From DATFRY01 sp035489015 (lineage in GTDB: Bacteria > Myxococcota_A > Polyangia > Haliangiales > Haliangiaceae), in assembly GCA_035489015.1 (NCBI GenBank), contig DATHKR010000290.1:1-64000 (forward strand): a stretch of 64,000 nucleotides of DNA. The letters are read 5' to 3'. Below, piece after piece: positions 33,691 through 44,751 of the stretch. The notes under the pieces were generated by a model. The model saw only the letters and a program-made list of their open reading frames with translations. It did no database searches and was not told the DNA's origin. Position 1 is the first letter of the stretch. The number at the start of each line of letters is the position of its first letter. The position numbers and the translations under genes were made by a program.

Positions 33691-34134
33691 TTGGCGGCTC
33701 GCAAGTTCAGGATCCTGGTCTGTCGCGGTCCCGAATGCGGCGAGCGGCGCGGCTCACGCGACATCCACGACGCCTTCGCCGCGGCCCTCGACCAGCGCTC
33801 GCTGCGCGATTCGGTCTCGCTCGGCTGGCAGAGCTGCTTCGGCCGCTGCACCCAGGGGCCGAACGTGCTGGTCCAGGAAGTGGCCGCGCCGCGCCCCGGA
33901 GAACGTGTGTTCCTGCTCGCCACCATGCCGTTCGGACGGGCCGGGAGATCGGCGCTTTACAGCGGCGTCTGCCCCGGCGACGTCGAGGACATCATCGAAA
34001 ATCACGTCCTGCGCGACCGACTGGTTTCGCGCCTCATCGAGCCGCCCGCCCATGCCGGTGCGGGCTATAGTCGGCCGGCCTCCGCCAACACACGCGTGAA
34101 ACCCTCTGAGGAGGGGAGCGAGGGAGAATCCTGA
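33691..34134 (+). CDS. Thioredoxin-like [2Fe-2S] ferredoxin
   Basis: A 147-aa protein. Its first 110 residues match the thioredoxin-fold 2Fe-2S ferredoxin family (NuoE-like), with cluster ligands probably Cys11, Cys16, Cys49 and Cys53 (VCRGPECGERRGSRDIHDAF, then WQSCFGRCTQGPNVLV). The first Cys pair is spaced by four residues, shorter than the common 10 to 12, so the exact ligand set is uncertain. The TTG start at 33691 has little ribosome-binding sequence. The C-terminal 30 residues are disordered. It overlaps the next lipoprotein gene by one base (TGATG). It probably carries electrons in the cytoplasm. Confidence 0.75.
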   Translation: MAARKFRILVCRGPECGERRGSRDIHDAFAAALDQRSLRDSVSLGWQSCFGRCTQGPNVLVQEVAAPRPGERVFLLATMPFGRAGRSALYSGVCPGDVEDIIENHVLRDRLVSRLIEPPAHAGAGYSRPASANTRVKPSEEGSEGES

Positions 34135-34697
34135 TGTTCCGTTTGGGCCTGATCGCGGCACTGGTCGCTCTGGGGCTGGGTGCCTGCAAGGGCAAGACGA
34201 AGACCCAGGAGGATCCGGAGTCGACGCAGAAGCTGACCGACTGCGAGAAGAACCTCAAGGAGAAGGAAGCCTACATCGCCACACTCGAGAAGCGGCTGGC
34301 CGACGGGGAAGGCGCCACGGTGGTCGTCAACATCGAGGGCGAGGCGATGAAGATATCGGGCAAAGGCCCACATGAGCTCGCCGACGGCTCGGCCGGCAAC
34401 GCTGACGACGCCAAGCTCTACGAGGCGTTCCTCGCGTCGCTGCGCAAGTCGCGCGGATCCATCCAGAAGTGCTACCAGAACGCGCTCAAGAACAACGCCA
34501 CGCTGCAGGCGCGCTCGGTCACGCTCGCCATCGAGGTGCAGTACAAGGCGTCCGGCGCGGTGACCGATGCCAGCTTCAGCCCGCGTATCGACGAGAGCTT
34601 CGACCGATGTATGGACGCGGTCACCAAGCGGTGGACCTTGCCGGCCATGCCCCGCGCGGTTGCCTTCAACTACAAGCAGACCCTGACCCCGGAGTAA
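34134..34697 (+). CDS. AgmX/PglI-type lipoprotein
   Basis: A 187-aa lipoprotein (lipobox LGAC, Cys18). A Lys/Glu-rich segment follows the lipidation site (CEKNLKEKEAYIATLEKRLA, a short coiled coil). The C-terminal domain (about 98-187) has two conserved Cys in SIQKCYQNALKNN and DRCMDAVTKRWTLP, with TLAIEVQYKASGAVTDASFS between, matching the AgmX/PglI C-terminal (TonB-like) domain of myxobacterial gliding and envelope proteins. It is coupled to the ferredoxin gene by a one-base overlap. The same domain appears in products of 44320, 44732 and 47066. Confidence 0.8.
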   Translation: MFRLGLIAALVALGLGACKGKTKTQEDPESTQKLTDCEKNLKEKEAYIATLEKRLADGEGATVVVNIEGEAMKISGKGPHELADGSAGNADDAKLYEAFLASLRKSRGSIQKCYQNALKNNATLQARSVTLAIEVQYKASGAVTDASFSPRIDESFDRCMDAVTKRWTLPAMPRAVAFNYKQTLTPE

Positions 34698-34768
34698 TCG
34701 GCGCCGAGAGTCGAGCGCGACAGTTGGGGTTCCGGAGTTGGCTACGCTAAGCTTGTTCCGAGGCCGCG

Positions 34769-36733
34769 GTGTCGGTTCCGAACACGAATCCCAGGAAGGC
34801 TCTGAGGGAGCTGGAGAAGCTGCTGCGCAAGCAGCCCGGCAGCCTGGTCGTGCGCATCCGGCTCGCCGCGGCGCTGCACGCGGTCGGGCGGCTGCCCGAG
34901 GCGGTCGACCTCTACCGCAGCGTCGCGATGGCGTACTTCGCGCAGGGCCGGCTCGACCAGGCGATGGCGGTCTGCCACAGCCTGCTCGAGATCGCGCCGA
35001 TGCATCAGGACACGCACCTCCTGCTCGCCGAGCTGGACAGCCACAAGACGCGGCGCGCGCAGGCGGGTGAGGACCTCGGCCAGCCCGAGGCGCTGACGGT
35101 GTCCGGGCTGCCCGGCTGGAACGGCCCGTTCGACGGTGATCCGCTGACCCCGGCCAGCGACGCCGACGGCTTCGGCCGCGTGGTGCCGCGCCGCGACACC
35201 GGATCGCTCGGCCGGCGCGACACCCCGATGGGTCGACGCGAGACCGGGCCGATGGCGTGGCGCGAGACCGGGCGGTTCAGCCGGCGCGAGACGCCCGATC
35301 CAGGATCGGGGGGCGCGCCGTCGAACAACATGGGCGCGGCGCCGAGCTCACCGGTCCCGCGCGAGGGATCGGTCGCCAGCCGCCTGCCGCTCCCCGTGGT
35401 CCGCACGTTCACCGGCATGGTGCCGCCGCCGCCCGGATCGCGATCGCGCGCGTCCGAGACCAGCCCGCCGACCGCGCCGGGCCGGGTCCGTCGCATGACC
35501 GGCGAGTCGATGTCGCCCGGGTCGCAGGTGCGCGGCATGCGCCAGCGCCAGACCCTCCCGCCGATGCCGCCGACCGGGCGAGTCGACGCCGACGAGGACG
35601 CGCCGACCCATATCGCCGACAAGTGGCTGAGCCCGCTGACCGCCGACATCGCCCGCCCGCCGGGCCCGGTGCCGGGTCGGCGGGGCGGCCGGCGAGGATC
35701 GACCGGCATGGGCGAGCCGACCGCGCCGCGCGGGCCGCTGGGCTCGGATCGGGTGCCGGCCTACCGGGCGGTGCCGCGCCGCGGGCTCGGCGTCGACGGC
35801 GCCGGCGGGCCGGAGACGGAGCCGACCGAGTACGACGACGGCATGGAGCTGGCGCGGGCGCTCGGCCGCCCCTACGGCACGCCCGATGAGCTGCCGGTGG
35901 ACGGCCCGGACAAGCTACAGGTGCTGTCGGGGCTGTCGGAGCGCTCGGTCCAGGCGATCGCCGCCGGGATGGTGCGCCGGCGAGTCGGGGCCGGGGACCT
36001 GGTCGTGCGCGAGGGCGAGCCGGGTGAGTCCTGCTTCGTCCTGGCTCACGGCGAGGCGCGGGTGCTCAAGCGCGACCCGCTGCTGCCGCGCGGTGACCTG
36101 GTCGAGGTCAGCCGGCTCGGCGACGGCGAGCTGTTCGGCGAGGTCGCCATGCTCGGCGACCGGCGCCGCCACGCGTCGGTGCAGGCGGTCAGCGACTGCG
36201 AGCTGCTCGAGATCCCGCGCGCCCACCTGGTGCAGGTGAGCCGGCGGTTCCCCGAGGTCGACACCTTCCTGCAGCAGTTCTATCGCGAGCGGCTCATCGC
36301 GACGCTGGTCGGCACGGCCAGCTTCTTCCGCCCGCTCGACCTGCCCCAGCGGACCAGCCTGATCTCGCACTTCCGCTTCTCGCACGTGGAGCCGGGCATG
36401 CGCATCGTCGGAGAGGGCGAGCGAGCGGGCGGCTTCTTCCTCATCGTGCTCGGCTCCGTCGAGATCACCAAGCGGGTGTCGGAGCGGCGCCAGGTTCTGC
36501 TCGCCACTCTCGGCGAGGGGACCTACTTCGGCGAGATGTCGCTCCTGCGCGGCGAGGTGGCGCGCGCGTCGGTGACGGCGACCGCGGCGGCCGAGCTGGC
36601 GGTCCTGCCGGCCAAGAACTTCTACGCGCTGGTCGCCAACCACCCGGTCCTCTGGGACCAGGTGCGGCAGGAGGCGCACCAGCGCGAGCTGGAGATGGTC
36701 CAGATCGTCACCGGCGTGACCGGGACCGTCTAG
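34769..36733 (+). CDS. TPR protein with two cyclic-nucleotide-binding domains
   Basis: A 654-aa protein with a TPR-like helical region (1-95, ALHAVGRLPEAVDLYRSVAM), a long Arg/Pro/Thr-rich linker (100-375) and two consecutive cNMP-binding domains (about 380-505 and 510-640). The phosphate-binding cassettes are GELFGEVAMLGDRRRHASV and YFGEMSLLRGEVARASV, both with the Arg-Ala region retained. There is no DNA-binding helix-turn-helix, so it is a cyclic-nucleotide-responsive adaptor rather than a Crp-type regulator. The GTG start at 34769 is preceded by no clear ribosome-binding site. It is convergent with the GspE-N gene. Confidence 0.85.
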   Translation: MSVPNTNPRKALRELEKLLRKQPGSLVVRIRLAAALHAVGRLPEAVDLYRSVAMAYFAQGRLDQAMAVCHSLLEIAPMHQDTHLLLAELDSHKTRRAQAGEDLGQPEALTVSGLPGWNGPFDGDPLTPASDADGFGRVVPRRDTGSLGRRDTPMGRRETGPMAWRETGRFSRRETPDPGSGGAPSNNMGAAPSSPVPREGSVASRLPLPVVRTFTGMVPPPPGSRSRASETSPPTAPGRVRRMTGESMSPGSQVRGMRQRQTLPPMPPTGRVDADEDAPTHIADKWLSPLTADIARPPGPVPGRRGGRRGSTGMGEPTAPRGPLGSDRVPAYRAVPRRGLGVDGAGGPETEPTEYDDGMELARALGRPYGTPDELPVDGPDKLQVLSGLSERSVQAIAAGMVRRRVGAGDLVVREGEPGESCFVLAHGEARVLKRDPLLPRGDLVEVSRLGDGELFGEVAMLGDRRRHASVQAVSDCELLEIPRAHLVQVSRRFPEVDTFLQQFYRERLIATLVGTASFFRPLDLPQRTSLISHFRFSHVEPGMRIVGEGERAGGFFLIVLGSVEITKRVSERRQVLLATLGEGTYFGEMSLLRGEVARASVTATAAAELAVLPAKNFYALVANHPVLWDQVRQEAHQRELEMVQIVTGVTGTV

Positions 36734-36754
36734 ACGCAGGTCTGGACGACGGAG

Positions 36755-38959
36755 TCAGCCCCGGGCCGCGCGGGCGGCCAGGATGCGCTCGAGCGCCTGG
36801 CCGGCTGCCCGACCGAGCACTGCCTGGTGCTCGTCGACCAGCCGGGCGGTGGGGCCGTCGCCGTACAGCAGACCGACCGGGCGACCGCGCACCGCGACCG
36901 GCACCACCAGCACCTCGCCGCGGCCGGGTCCCCCCAGCGCGCGCTCGACGAACTCGCTCGCCGTCCCGCTCGACAGCACGCCGCGGTAGGGCAAGCGGCT
37001 CTGCGCGACCTGGCCAAAGGTGGAGCCCTCGTCGAGGGTCATCTCGGCCACGCCGATGCCGGGGATGGACGCGCCCTGCTGGCGGAACGCGACCAGCGTC
37101 CCGCTCTTCACCGCGAAGAACGCGCGCCGCTTGAGGGTGGCGCCCATGTGATCGAGCAGGAGCTCGACCACGTCGTCGCGCCCCATCGCCCGCTCGAGCG
37201 CCCGCAGGGTGGCGAGCAGCCGGTTCGACGAGCGCTCCATCTCGGCGGCGAGCACCGCGGGATCGATCTCTGGCTCGGGCTCCGGCTCCGGGGGCGGCTT
37301 CGGCACCACCGCCGCGGCCGAGTTGCCGCGGCCGGGCGTCGCCGCCGCGGCCGCCGAGTCGAGGCCGGCCGCCACCGCGGCGACGTCGCCCTCCTCGTCG
37401 TCCTCGTCGGTGGCGGGGCGGGGGCCGCGGAAGTCGGGCGGGATGGTCGAGCCGGGCGGGCCCCAGCCGTCGTCCACGTCCCAGCCGTCGTCCACGCTGC
37501 TCGTGTTGCCCGCGCCCGAGCGCGCGTTCGAGCCGCTGTTCGGGCCGGTGGTCGCGCCGGCGGCCGCGCTCTCGGGCGCGCCGCTGGTGGTGCCATCCGA
37601 GAGGCCGTTCATCTGGCGTTCCGACTCCATGGTCGCGTCATCGCGCGCGGGGGGTTCGACGGCCAGGGCCGCCTGGGCCGGGGGCGCGTCAGCCTGGGCC
37701 GAGTCGGCCTGCGGCGCGGCGGCCGGGGTGGCCGGCGCGTCGGCCGCCGGCGCGTCGCCCGTCCGGCCAGTCGAGTCTGTGGTCGCTTCATCCGACCTGG
37801 CGCCCGGCTCGGTGGGCTGTCCGCGACTCCTTCGACCGCGCCGTTCCGCTTTCGACTGCCTTTTCACCGTGTCGTTCTCTCCCGCGCTCTCTGCTGGTGG
37901 ATCGCCGCGGGAAGTCTCCGTATCGTGACTCGCCCGGCCGGGAGAGTCTACCGATCCCAGCGGCCCAAGTGCCGGTTCTGTCTGCGGAGATTGCGGGGAT
38001 GGGCGGCCCTTGATCTGACCCTTGATCTGGTCGAGGAGCAGGAAGGCATCACTCCCGGCCGACGCGCGCGACGCGCTCGCATGGCCGCGAAGAACCGGCC
38101 GATCCAGGAGGATCGGCGGCTCGATGGTGGTGCTCCGCTCGACCGTCCGCTCCTCGTCGCCGGCCTCGCCGTCGCCCGGGTCGGGCAGATCCGTCCCCGT
38201 GAAGTCCCGCCGGCCGGTCAGCTCCTCGTCGTCCACCACCACCGCCGGCAGCCGCACCGGCTCGGGTGGAGCGTCCGACACGTCGAGCGTGCCGCTGCGC
38301 GGCGCGAGCTCGCTGGTCCGCCGCCGGCTCGGGCGCCGCTGCATGAACGGCAGGCGAGCCGGGCCGGTCTGCTCCTCCTCCTCGACCGCCCACGGCGTCC
38401 CGGGGGCGATGAGCGGCGTGATCTCGCGGCCGGTCGGCCCGTACTCGATGTCGCTGTCGTCCTCGAGATCCGAGTACGCGCGCGACGCGTCGTCGGGCGC
38501 GACCAGCCGCGCGCGCGCCAGCGGCGTCACCACGCCGTAGTAGTGGGCCAGGCACCACGCGATCTGCAGCTGCGTGGCCACCGCGCGCACCACGTAGGTC
38601 CCGGTGAAGAAGGCGACCTCGTCGACCACGTGCTTGTCGGCCGGATCCGACATCGCGAGGGTCAGGTTGAGCTCGCCGTCCGACGAGATCGGCACCACCC
38701 GGAACTCGGCCGCCATGTCGGCCGGGATCCGCTTCAACACCGACGGCGGGATGCGAGCCAGCTCGTCGGCGGCGACGCGAGGGATGACCAGCTTGCTGGC
38801 GTAGAACTCGGTCAGCGCGTCGTCGTCGACGGAGCCAGCCATCACCAGGTGCTCGCCGAGCGTTCCTCCGCCCTGGGCGCGCGCCTCGCGGGCCGTCAGC
38901 AGCTGGTCGTCCCGGACCAGCCCGGCCTGCACGAGCAGGAACCCTGGATCCTCCGCCAC
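36755..38959 (-). CDS. GspE N-terminal domain plus GAF-like domain protein
   Basis: A 734-aa protein. Residues 1-160 form a MshEN/GspE-N domain: FLLVQAGLVRDDQLLTAREA, then VIPRVAADELARIPPSVLKR. These bind c-di-GMP in many type II secretion and pilus ATPases. About residues 160-560 are disordered (Ser/Ala/Asp/Pro-rich). The last 170 residues (RLLATLRALERAMGRDDVVE, then VLVVPVAVRGRPVGLLYGDG) have a GAF-like fold. There is no ATPase domain, so it is not a secretion motor. GTG 38959 is chosen as giving the complete N-terminal domain. A c-di-GMP- or ligand-responsive adaptor is plausible. Confidence 0.75.
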   Translation of the reverse strand: MAEDPGFLLVQAGLVRDDQLLTAREARAQGGGTLGEHLVMAGSVDDDALTEFYASKLVIPRVAADELARIPPSVLKRIPADMAAEFRVVPISSDGELNLTLAMSDPADKHVVDEVAFFTGTYVVRAVATQLQIAWCLAHYYGVVTPLARARLVAPDDASRAYSDLEDDSDIEYGPTGREITPLIAPGTPWAVEEEEQTGPARLPFMQRRPSRRRTSELAPRSGTLDVSDAPPEPVRLPAVVVDDEELTGRRDFTGTDLPDPGDGEAGDEERTVERSTTIEPPILLDRPVLRGHASASRASAGSDAFLLLDQIKGQIKGRPSPQSPQTEPALGPLGSVDSPGRASHDTETSRGDPPAESAGENDTVKRQSKAERRGRRSRGQPTEPGARSDEATTDSTGRTGDAPAADAPATPAAAPQADSAQADAPPAQAALAVEPPARDDATMESERQMNGLSDGTTSGAPESAAAGATTGPNSGSNARSGAGNTSSVDDGWDVDDGWGPPGSTIPPDFRGPRPATDEDDEEGDVAAVAAGLDSAAAAATPGRGNSAAAVVPKPPPEPEPEPEIDPAVLAAEMERSSNRLLATLRALERAMGRDDVVELLLDHMGATLKRRAFFAVKSGTLVAFRQQGASIPGIGVAEMTLDEGSTFGQVAQSRLPYRGVLSSGTASEFVERALGGPGRGEVLVVPVAVRGRPVGLLYGDGPTARLVDEHQAVLGRAAGQALERILAARAARG

Positions 38960-39021
38960 TTCCGCGCTCTCGTGCTTTCGGTGCGATCCACGGGCGTCCC
39001 ACGTCGCCCGCTTGGGACATC

Positions 39022-40206
39022 ATGTCGTTTTCGCCCGGGATCTGTCAAATGAGCCCTCCCGCCGCCCGCATCTATCTCGACTACAACGCCACCAGCCCGC
39101 TCGACCCGGCGGTGCGCGCCGCGATGATCGAGGTGCTGGATCGCGCGCAGGGCAACCCCTCGTCGATCCACCTCGAGGGGCGCGAGGCGCGGGAGCGTGT
39201 CGAGCGCGCGCGCCGCCAGGTCGCCGGATTGATCGGCGCCCGGCCCGACGATCTGGTGTTCACCAGCGGCGGCACCGAGTCGGATGCCCTCGGCATCCAT
39301 GGCCTGTACCGCGCCGCGCTGGCCGCGGGTCGCCCGCCGCGGGTGCTGGTCGCGTCGATCGAGCACCCGGCGGTGCACGGCGCGGCCGAGGCGCTGGCCG
39401 CGCGTGGCGCCGAGGTAACGGTCCTCCCGGTGGACGCGAGCGGACGGCTCGACCTCGAGGAGCTGGCCCGCGCGCTGGGCGGCGGCGCCGCGGTGGTCGC
39501 GGTCGCGCTGGCCAACCACGAGCTCGGCACCGTGCAGGACCTGGCGGCGATCGCGCGCCTGGCCGCGCGCGCCGGCGCGCTGGTCCACTGCGACGCGGTC
39601 CAGGCCGCCGGCCGGGTCGACATCGACGTCGGCGCGCTCGGCGCCGACGCGCTGGCGATCTCGGCCCACAAGATCTACGGGCCGAAGGGGGTCGGCGCGC
39701 TGTGGATCCGCCCGGGCCTGGACCTGGCCCCGCTGGTCGGCGGCGGACATCAGGAGCGCGAGCGCCGCCCCGGCACCGAGAACGTCGCCGGCATCGCCGG
39801 GCTGGGCGCGGCGGCGGAGCTGGCCGCGGCGTCGACCGAGGCGCGGGGCCGGATGGCCGCGCTGGGCGGCGAGCTCGAGCGAGGCCTCGTCGCCATGCCC
39901 GGCGCGCGCGTGCACGGGGCCGCCGCCGCGCGAGTGCCGGGCACGGTCAACGCCGGCTTCGAGGGCGCGCCCGGCGAGCTGGTCACCCAGGCGCTCGACC
40001 TCGCCGGCGTGGCGGTGTCGACCGGCGCGGCCTGCACCTCGGGCACCGTCACCGCATCGCCGGTCCTCCTCGCCCTCGGCCTGCCGCGCGCCCGCGCGCT
40101 CGAGGGAGTGAGGTTCAGCCTGGGTCGTCCGACCGCGCGATCCGAGGTTCAAGCTTTACTTGAACTCTTGCCAGCCATCGTCGCTCGGGTCAGGGCCTTT
40201 GCCTGA
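39022..40206 (+). CDS. Cysteine desulfurase (NifS/IscS family)
   Basis: A 394-aa PLP enzyme that mobilises sulfur from cysteine for Fe-S cluster or tRNA thiolation. Motifs are YLDYNATSPL, FTSGGTESDALGIHG, ASIEHPAVH, ANHELGTVQD, PLP-lysine in SAHKIYGPKG (Lys217 from this start) and catalytic Cys in GAACTSG (Cys338). The short Cys loop GAACTSGTVTASPVL and GGGHQERERRPGTEN are of the NifS/IscS type I class. An alternative start ATG at 39049 would remove nine residues (MSFSPGICQ) that look non-homologous. It lies alone, with no IscU-type scaffold gene adjacent in the window. Confidence 0.9.
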   Translation: MSFSPGICQMSPPAARIYLDYNATSPLDPAVRAAMIEVLDRAQGNPSSIHLEGREARERVERARRQVAGLIGARPDDLVFTSGGTESDALGIHGLYRAALAAGRPPRVLVASIEHPAVHGAAEALAARGAEVTVLPVDASGRLDLEELARALGGGAAVVAVALANHELGTVQDLAAIARLAARAGALVHCDAVQAAGRVDIDVGALGADALAISAHKIYGPKGVGALWIRPGLDLAPLVGGGHQERERRPGTENVAGIAGLGAAAELAAASTEARGRMAALGGELERGLVAMPGARVHGAAAARVPGTVNAGFEGAPGELVTQALDLAGVAVSTGAACTSGTVTASPVLLALGLPRARALEGVRFSLGRPTARSEVQALLELLPAIVARVRAFA

Positions 40207-40226
40207 CCACACGTCCCGGGGCCGGG

Positions 40227-40255
40227 TTGACATTCCACGCCTTTGACGCTAATCC
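40227..40255 (+). promoter_or_regulatory. Candidate promoter for the acyl-CoA operon
   Basis: TTGACA (40227-40232), a 17-base spacer and TAATCC (40250-40255) lie ahead of the thiolase gene, whose ribosome-binding site AAGGAG (40273-40278) is six bases before the ATG. The -10 match is imperfect. Confidence 0.45.
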
Positions 40256-40284
40256 CGCCCCGCAGCAGCAGCAAGGAGTCCGTC

Positions 40285-42379
<2,095 letters not shown>

Positions 42380-42383
<4 letters not shown>

Positions 42384-43165
42384 GCGGGGACAGGTTGGTC
42401 GAGGTGACCGCGGAGGGGCCGATCGGCCTGGTCACCCTGCGGCGCGAGAAGGCGCTGAACGCGCTCTCGAGCGCGCTCATGGGCGAGCTGGTCGAGGCGA
42501 TCGCCGATCTGGAGGGCCGCGCCGACCTGCGCGCGGTGATCGTGACCGGCGCCGGGACCAAGGCGTTCGCGGCCGGCGCCGACATCGCCGAGATGCAGGA
42601 GATGGAGGCCGAGCAGGCGCTGCGCCTGTCGGTGCGCGGCGCGGACATCGGCCGCGCGATGGAGCGCTCGCGCCTCATCTGGATCGCGGCGGTGAACGGC
42701 TTCGCGCTGGGCGGCGGCTGCGAGCTGGCCATGTGCTGCGACTTCATCTATGCGTCGACCACCGCGAAGTTCGGCCAGCCGGAGGTCAAGCTGGGCGTCA
42801 TCCCCGGCTTCGGCGGCACCCAGCGCCTGGCCCGGCGGGTCGGCATCGGCAAGGCCATCGAGCTGATCGCGACCGGCGACATCATCGGCGCCGACGAGGC
42901 GCTGCGGATCGGCCTGGTCGACTCGCTGTACTCGCCGGCCGAGCTGATGGAGCAGGCCCGGGGAGTGGCGCAGCGCATCGCGGCCAGCGGCCCGCTCGCG
43001 GTGGCGGCCGCCAAGCGCGTCATCCATGACGGCCGGGCGCTGCCGCTCGACCAGGCGATCGCCCTCGAGGGGGAGGGGTTCGCCGGGCTGTTCGGCACCG
43101 CCGACCAGCGCGAGGGGATGGTCGCGTTTCTGGGCAAGCGCCCGGCCGCGTTCCAGGGCAAGTAA
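42380..43165 (+). CDS. Enoyl-CoA hydratase/isomerase (crotonase family)
   Basis: A 261-aa crotonase. The oxyanion-hole and active-site segments are visible: AFAAGADIAEM, then NGFALGGGCELAMCCDFIYA, then KFGQPEVKLGVIPGFGGTQR, with Glu in the CELA segment and Glu in QPEV, the two usual catalytic acids. It hydrates crotonyl-CoA to 3-hydroxybutyryl-CoA. The gene follows hbd with a 4-base overlap and precedes an acyl-CoA dehydrogenase by 5 bases, giving a complete short-chain beta-oxidation (or reverse) set. Confidence 0.95.
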
Positions 43166-43170
43166 CCGCC

Positions 43171-44316
43171 ATGGACTTCGAGCTGTCCGAGGAACAGGAG
43201 CTGCTCCGCCGCACCGCGCGCGACTTCGCGACCGCCGAGGTGCTGCCGCGCGCGGCCGAGATCGACCGCGAGCACCGCCACCCGGTCGAGCTGGTGAAGC
43301 GGATGGCCGAGCTCGGCCTGCTCGGGATGGCGGTGCCGGAGGAGCTGGGCGGGGCCGGCATGGACCACGTCTCTTACGCGCTGGCCATGGAGGAGGTGTC
43401 GCGCGCGTGCGCGTCGACCGGCGTCATCATGAGCGTGCAGAACTCGCTCGTGTGCGACCCGATCCTCCGCTACGGCACCGACGAGCAGAAGCGGCGCTGG
43501 CTGCCCGGGCTGGCCTCGGGGAAGATGCTCGGCTGCTTCGCGCTGTCGGAGCCGGAGGCCGGCTCGGACGCGGCGGCGCAGACCACCACGGCGGTGCGCG
43601 ACGGCGACGGCTGGATCCTGTCCGGCACCAAGAACTGGATCACCAACGGGCCGGTCGCGGGCGTGTGCGTGCTGTTCGCCATGAACGACCGCGAGAAGGG
43701 CCACCGCGGCATCTCGTCGTTCATCGTGCCGATGGACAGCAAGGGGGTGCGGACCGGGCGGCCCGACGACAAGCTCGGCATCCGCGGGTCGAAGTCGTGC
43801 CAGATCTTCCTCGACGACGCGCGCCTGCCCGCCGACGCGCTGCTGTCGGCCGAGGGCAAGGGGTTCGCGGTGGCGATGTCCACCCTCGACGGCGGGCGGA
43901 TCGGCATCGCGGCCCAGGCGCTGGGCATCGCGCGGGCCGCGTTCGAGGACGCGGTCGAGTACGGCAAGCAGCGGCGCACCTTCGGGGTGCCGATCGTCGA
44001 GCACCAGTCGATCCAGTGGAAGCTGGCCGACATGGCGACCGAGATCGACGCGGCCCGGCTGCTGGTCTGGCGGGCCGCCGATCTCAAGGACCGCGGCCAG
44101 CCGTACGGCCAGGCCGCGGCGATGGCCAAGCTCTACGCGTCCGACGTGGCCAACCGGGCCGCGCGCGAGGCGATCCAGATCTTCGGTGGCAACGGCTACG
44201 TCACCGAGTTCCCGGTCGAGCGGCACTTCCGCGACGCGAAGATCACCGAGATCTACGAGGGGACCAGCGAGATCCAGCGGCTGGTCATCGCCAACCACTT
44301 GCTGAAGGGGGCGTGA
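43171..44316 (+). CDS. Acyl-CoA dehydrogenase, short-chain type
   Basis: A 381-aa FAD enzyme. The N-terminal helical domain opens DFELSEEQELLRRTARDFAT. FAD/substrate motifs are CFALSEPEAGSDAAAQ and WITNGPVAGV, with the C-terminal RRTFGVPI and FGGNGYVTEFPVERHFRDA. The catalytic base is Glu363 in IYEGTSEIQRLVIA. Length and motifs match butyryl-/short-chain acyl-CoA dehydrogenase. Electron-transfer flavoprotein genes are not in the window. Position after hbd and the hydratase points to butyryl-/crotonyl-CoA as substrate (inference). Confidence 0.93.
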   Translation: MDFELSEEQELLRRTARDFATAEVLPRAAEIDREHRHPVELVKRMAELGLLGMAVPEELGGAGMDHVSYALAMEEVSRACASTGVIMSVQNSLVCDPILRYGTDEQKRRWLPGLASGKMLGCFALSEPEAGSDAAAQTTTAVRDGDGWILSGTKNWITNGPVAGVCVLFAMNDREKGHRGISSFIVPMDSKGVRTGRPDDKLGIRGSKSCQIFLDDARLPADALLSAEGKGFAVAMSTLDGGRIGIAAQALGIARAAFEDAVEYGKQRRTFGVPIVEHQSIQWKLADMATEIDAARLLVWRAADLKDRGQPYGQAAAMAKLYASDVANRAAREAIQIFGGNGYVTEFPVERHFRDAKITEIYEGTSEIQRLVIANHLLKGA

Positions 44317-44319
44317 GCC

Positions 44320-44751
44320 ATGCGGCGGATCAGACAGTGCGCGGCGGCGCTGGGGATCGGGCTGGCCCTGGTCGGGTGCGGCGGCGGACAGCAGCAGGCC
44401 GAGCCCGCGGGCGAGCCGGCCCTCGAGCGGGGCCAGATCGGCGATCAGCTCATCCCCGACGAGAAGTACGACGAGATCAAGGCCACCTTCGACCGCAAGG
44501 CCACGTCGGTGTCGCGCTGCTACGTCGAGGGGGTCGAGGCCGGCGAGGTGGACCGGAGCGACAAGGGCCACGTCACCGTCGGGCTCACCATCAACCCGGA
44601 CGGCAGCCCGAGCGACGTGCGCGTGATGGAGAGCTCGTTCAAGTCGAGCAAGGTCGGCGACTGCGTGGTTCGCCACGTGAGCGGCTGGACCTTCACCACC
44701 CTGCCCAAGTCCCTGGAGACGTCACACACCTATGTCCTCGATCGCCTGTAA
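44320..44751 (+). CDS. AgmX/PglI-type lipoprotein in acyl-CoA operon
   Basis: A 143-aa lipoprotein with lipobox LVGC (Cys20). The mature part has the AgmX/PglI-like domain with its two Cys: KATSVSRCYVEGVEAGEVDR, then VTVGLTINPDGSPSDVRVME, then KVGDCVVRHVSGWTFTTLPK. It starts four bases after the acyl-CoA dehydrogenase stop and overlaps the next lipoprotein gene by 20 bases, so all are co-transcribed. No catalytic site is seen. The biological link to fatty-acid genes is unclear. Confidence 0.8.
   Translation: MRRIRQCAAALGIGLALVGCGGGQQQAEPAGEPALERGQIGDQLIPDEKYDEIKATFDRKATSVSRCYVEGVEAGEVDRSDKGHVTVGLTINPDGSPSDVRVMESSFKSSKVGDCVVRHVSGWTFTTLPKSLETSHTYVLDRL

Noticed and set aside
33691..34134. Classification as a NuoE subunit of complex I
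   Set aside because: No other nuo genes are nearby, the cysteine spacing differs (CRGPEC), and the protein is followed by a lipoprotein; the stand-alone ferredoxin family fits better.
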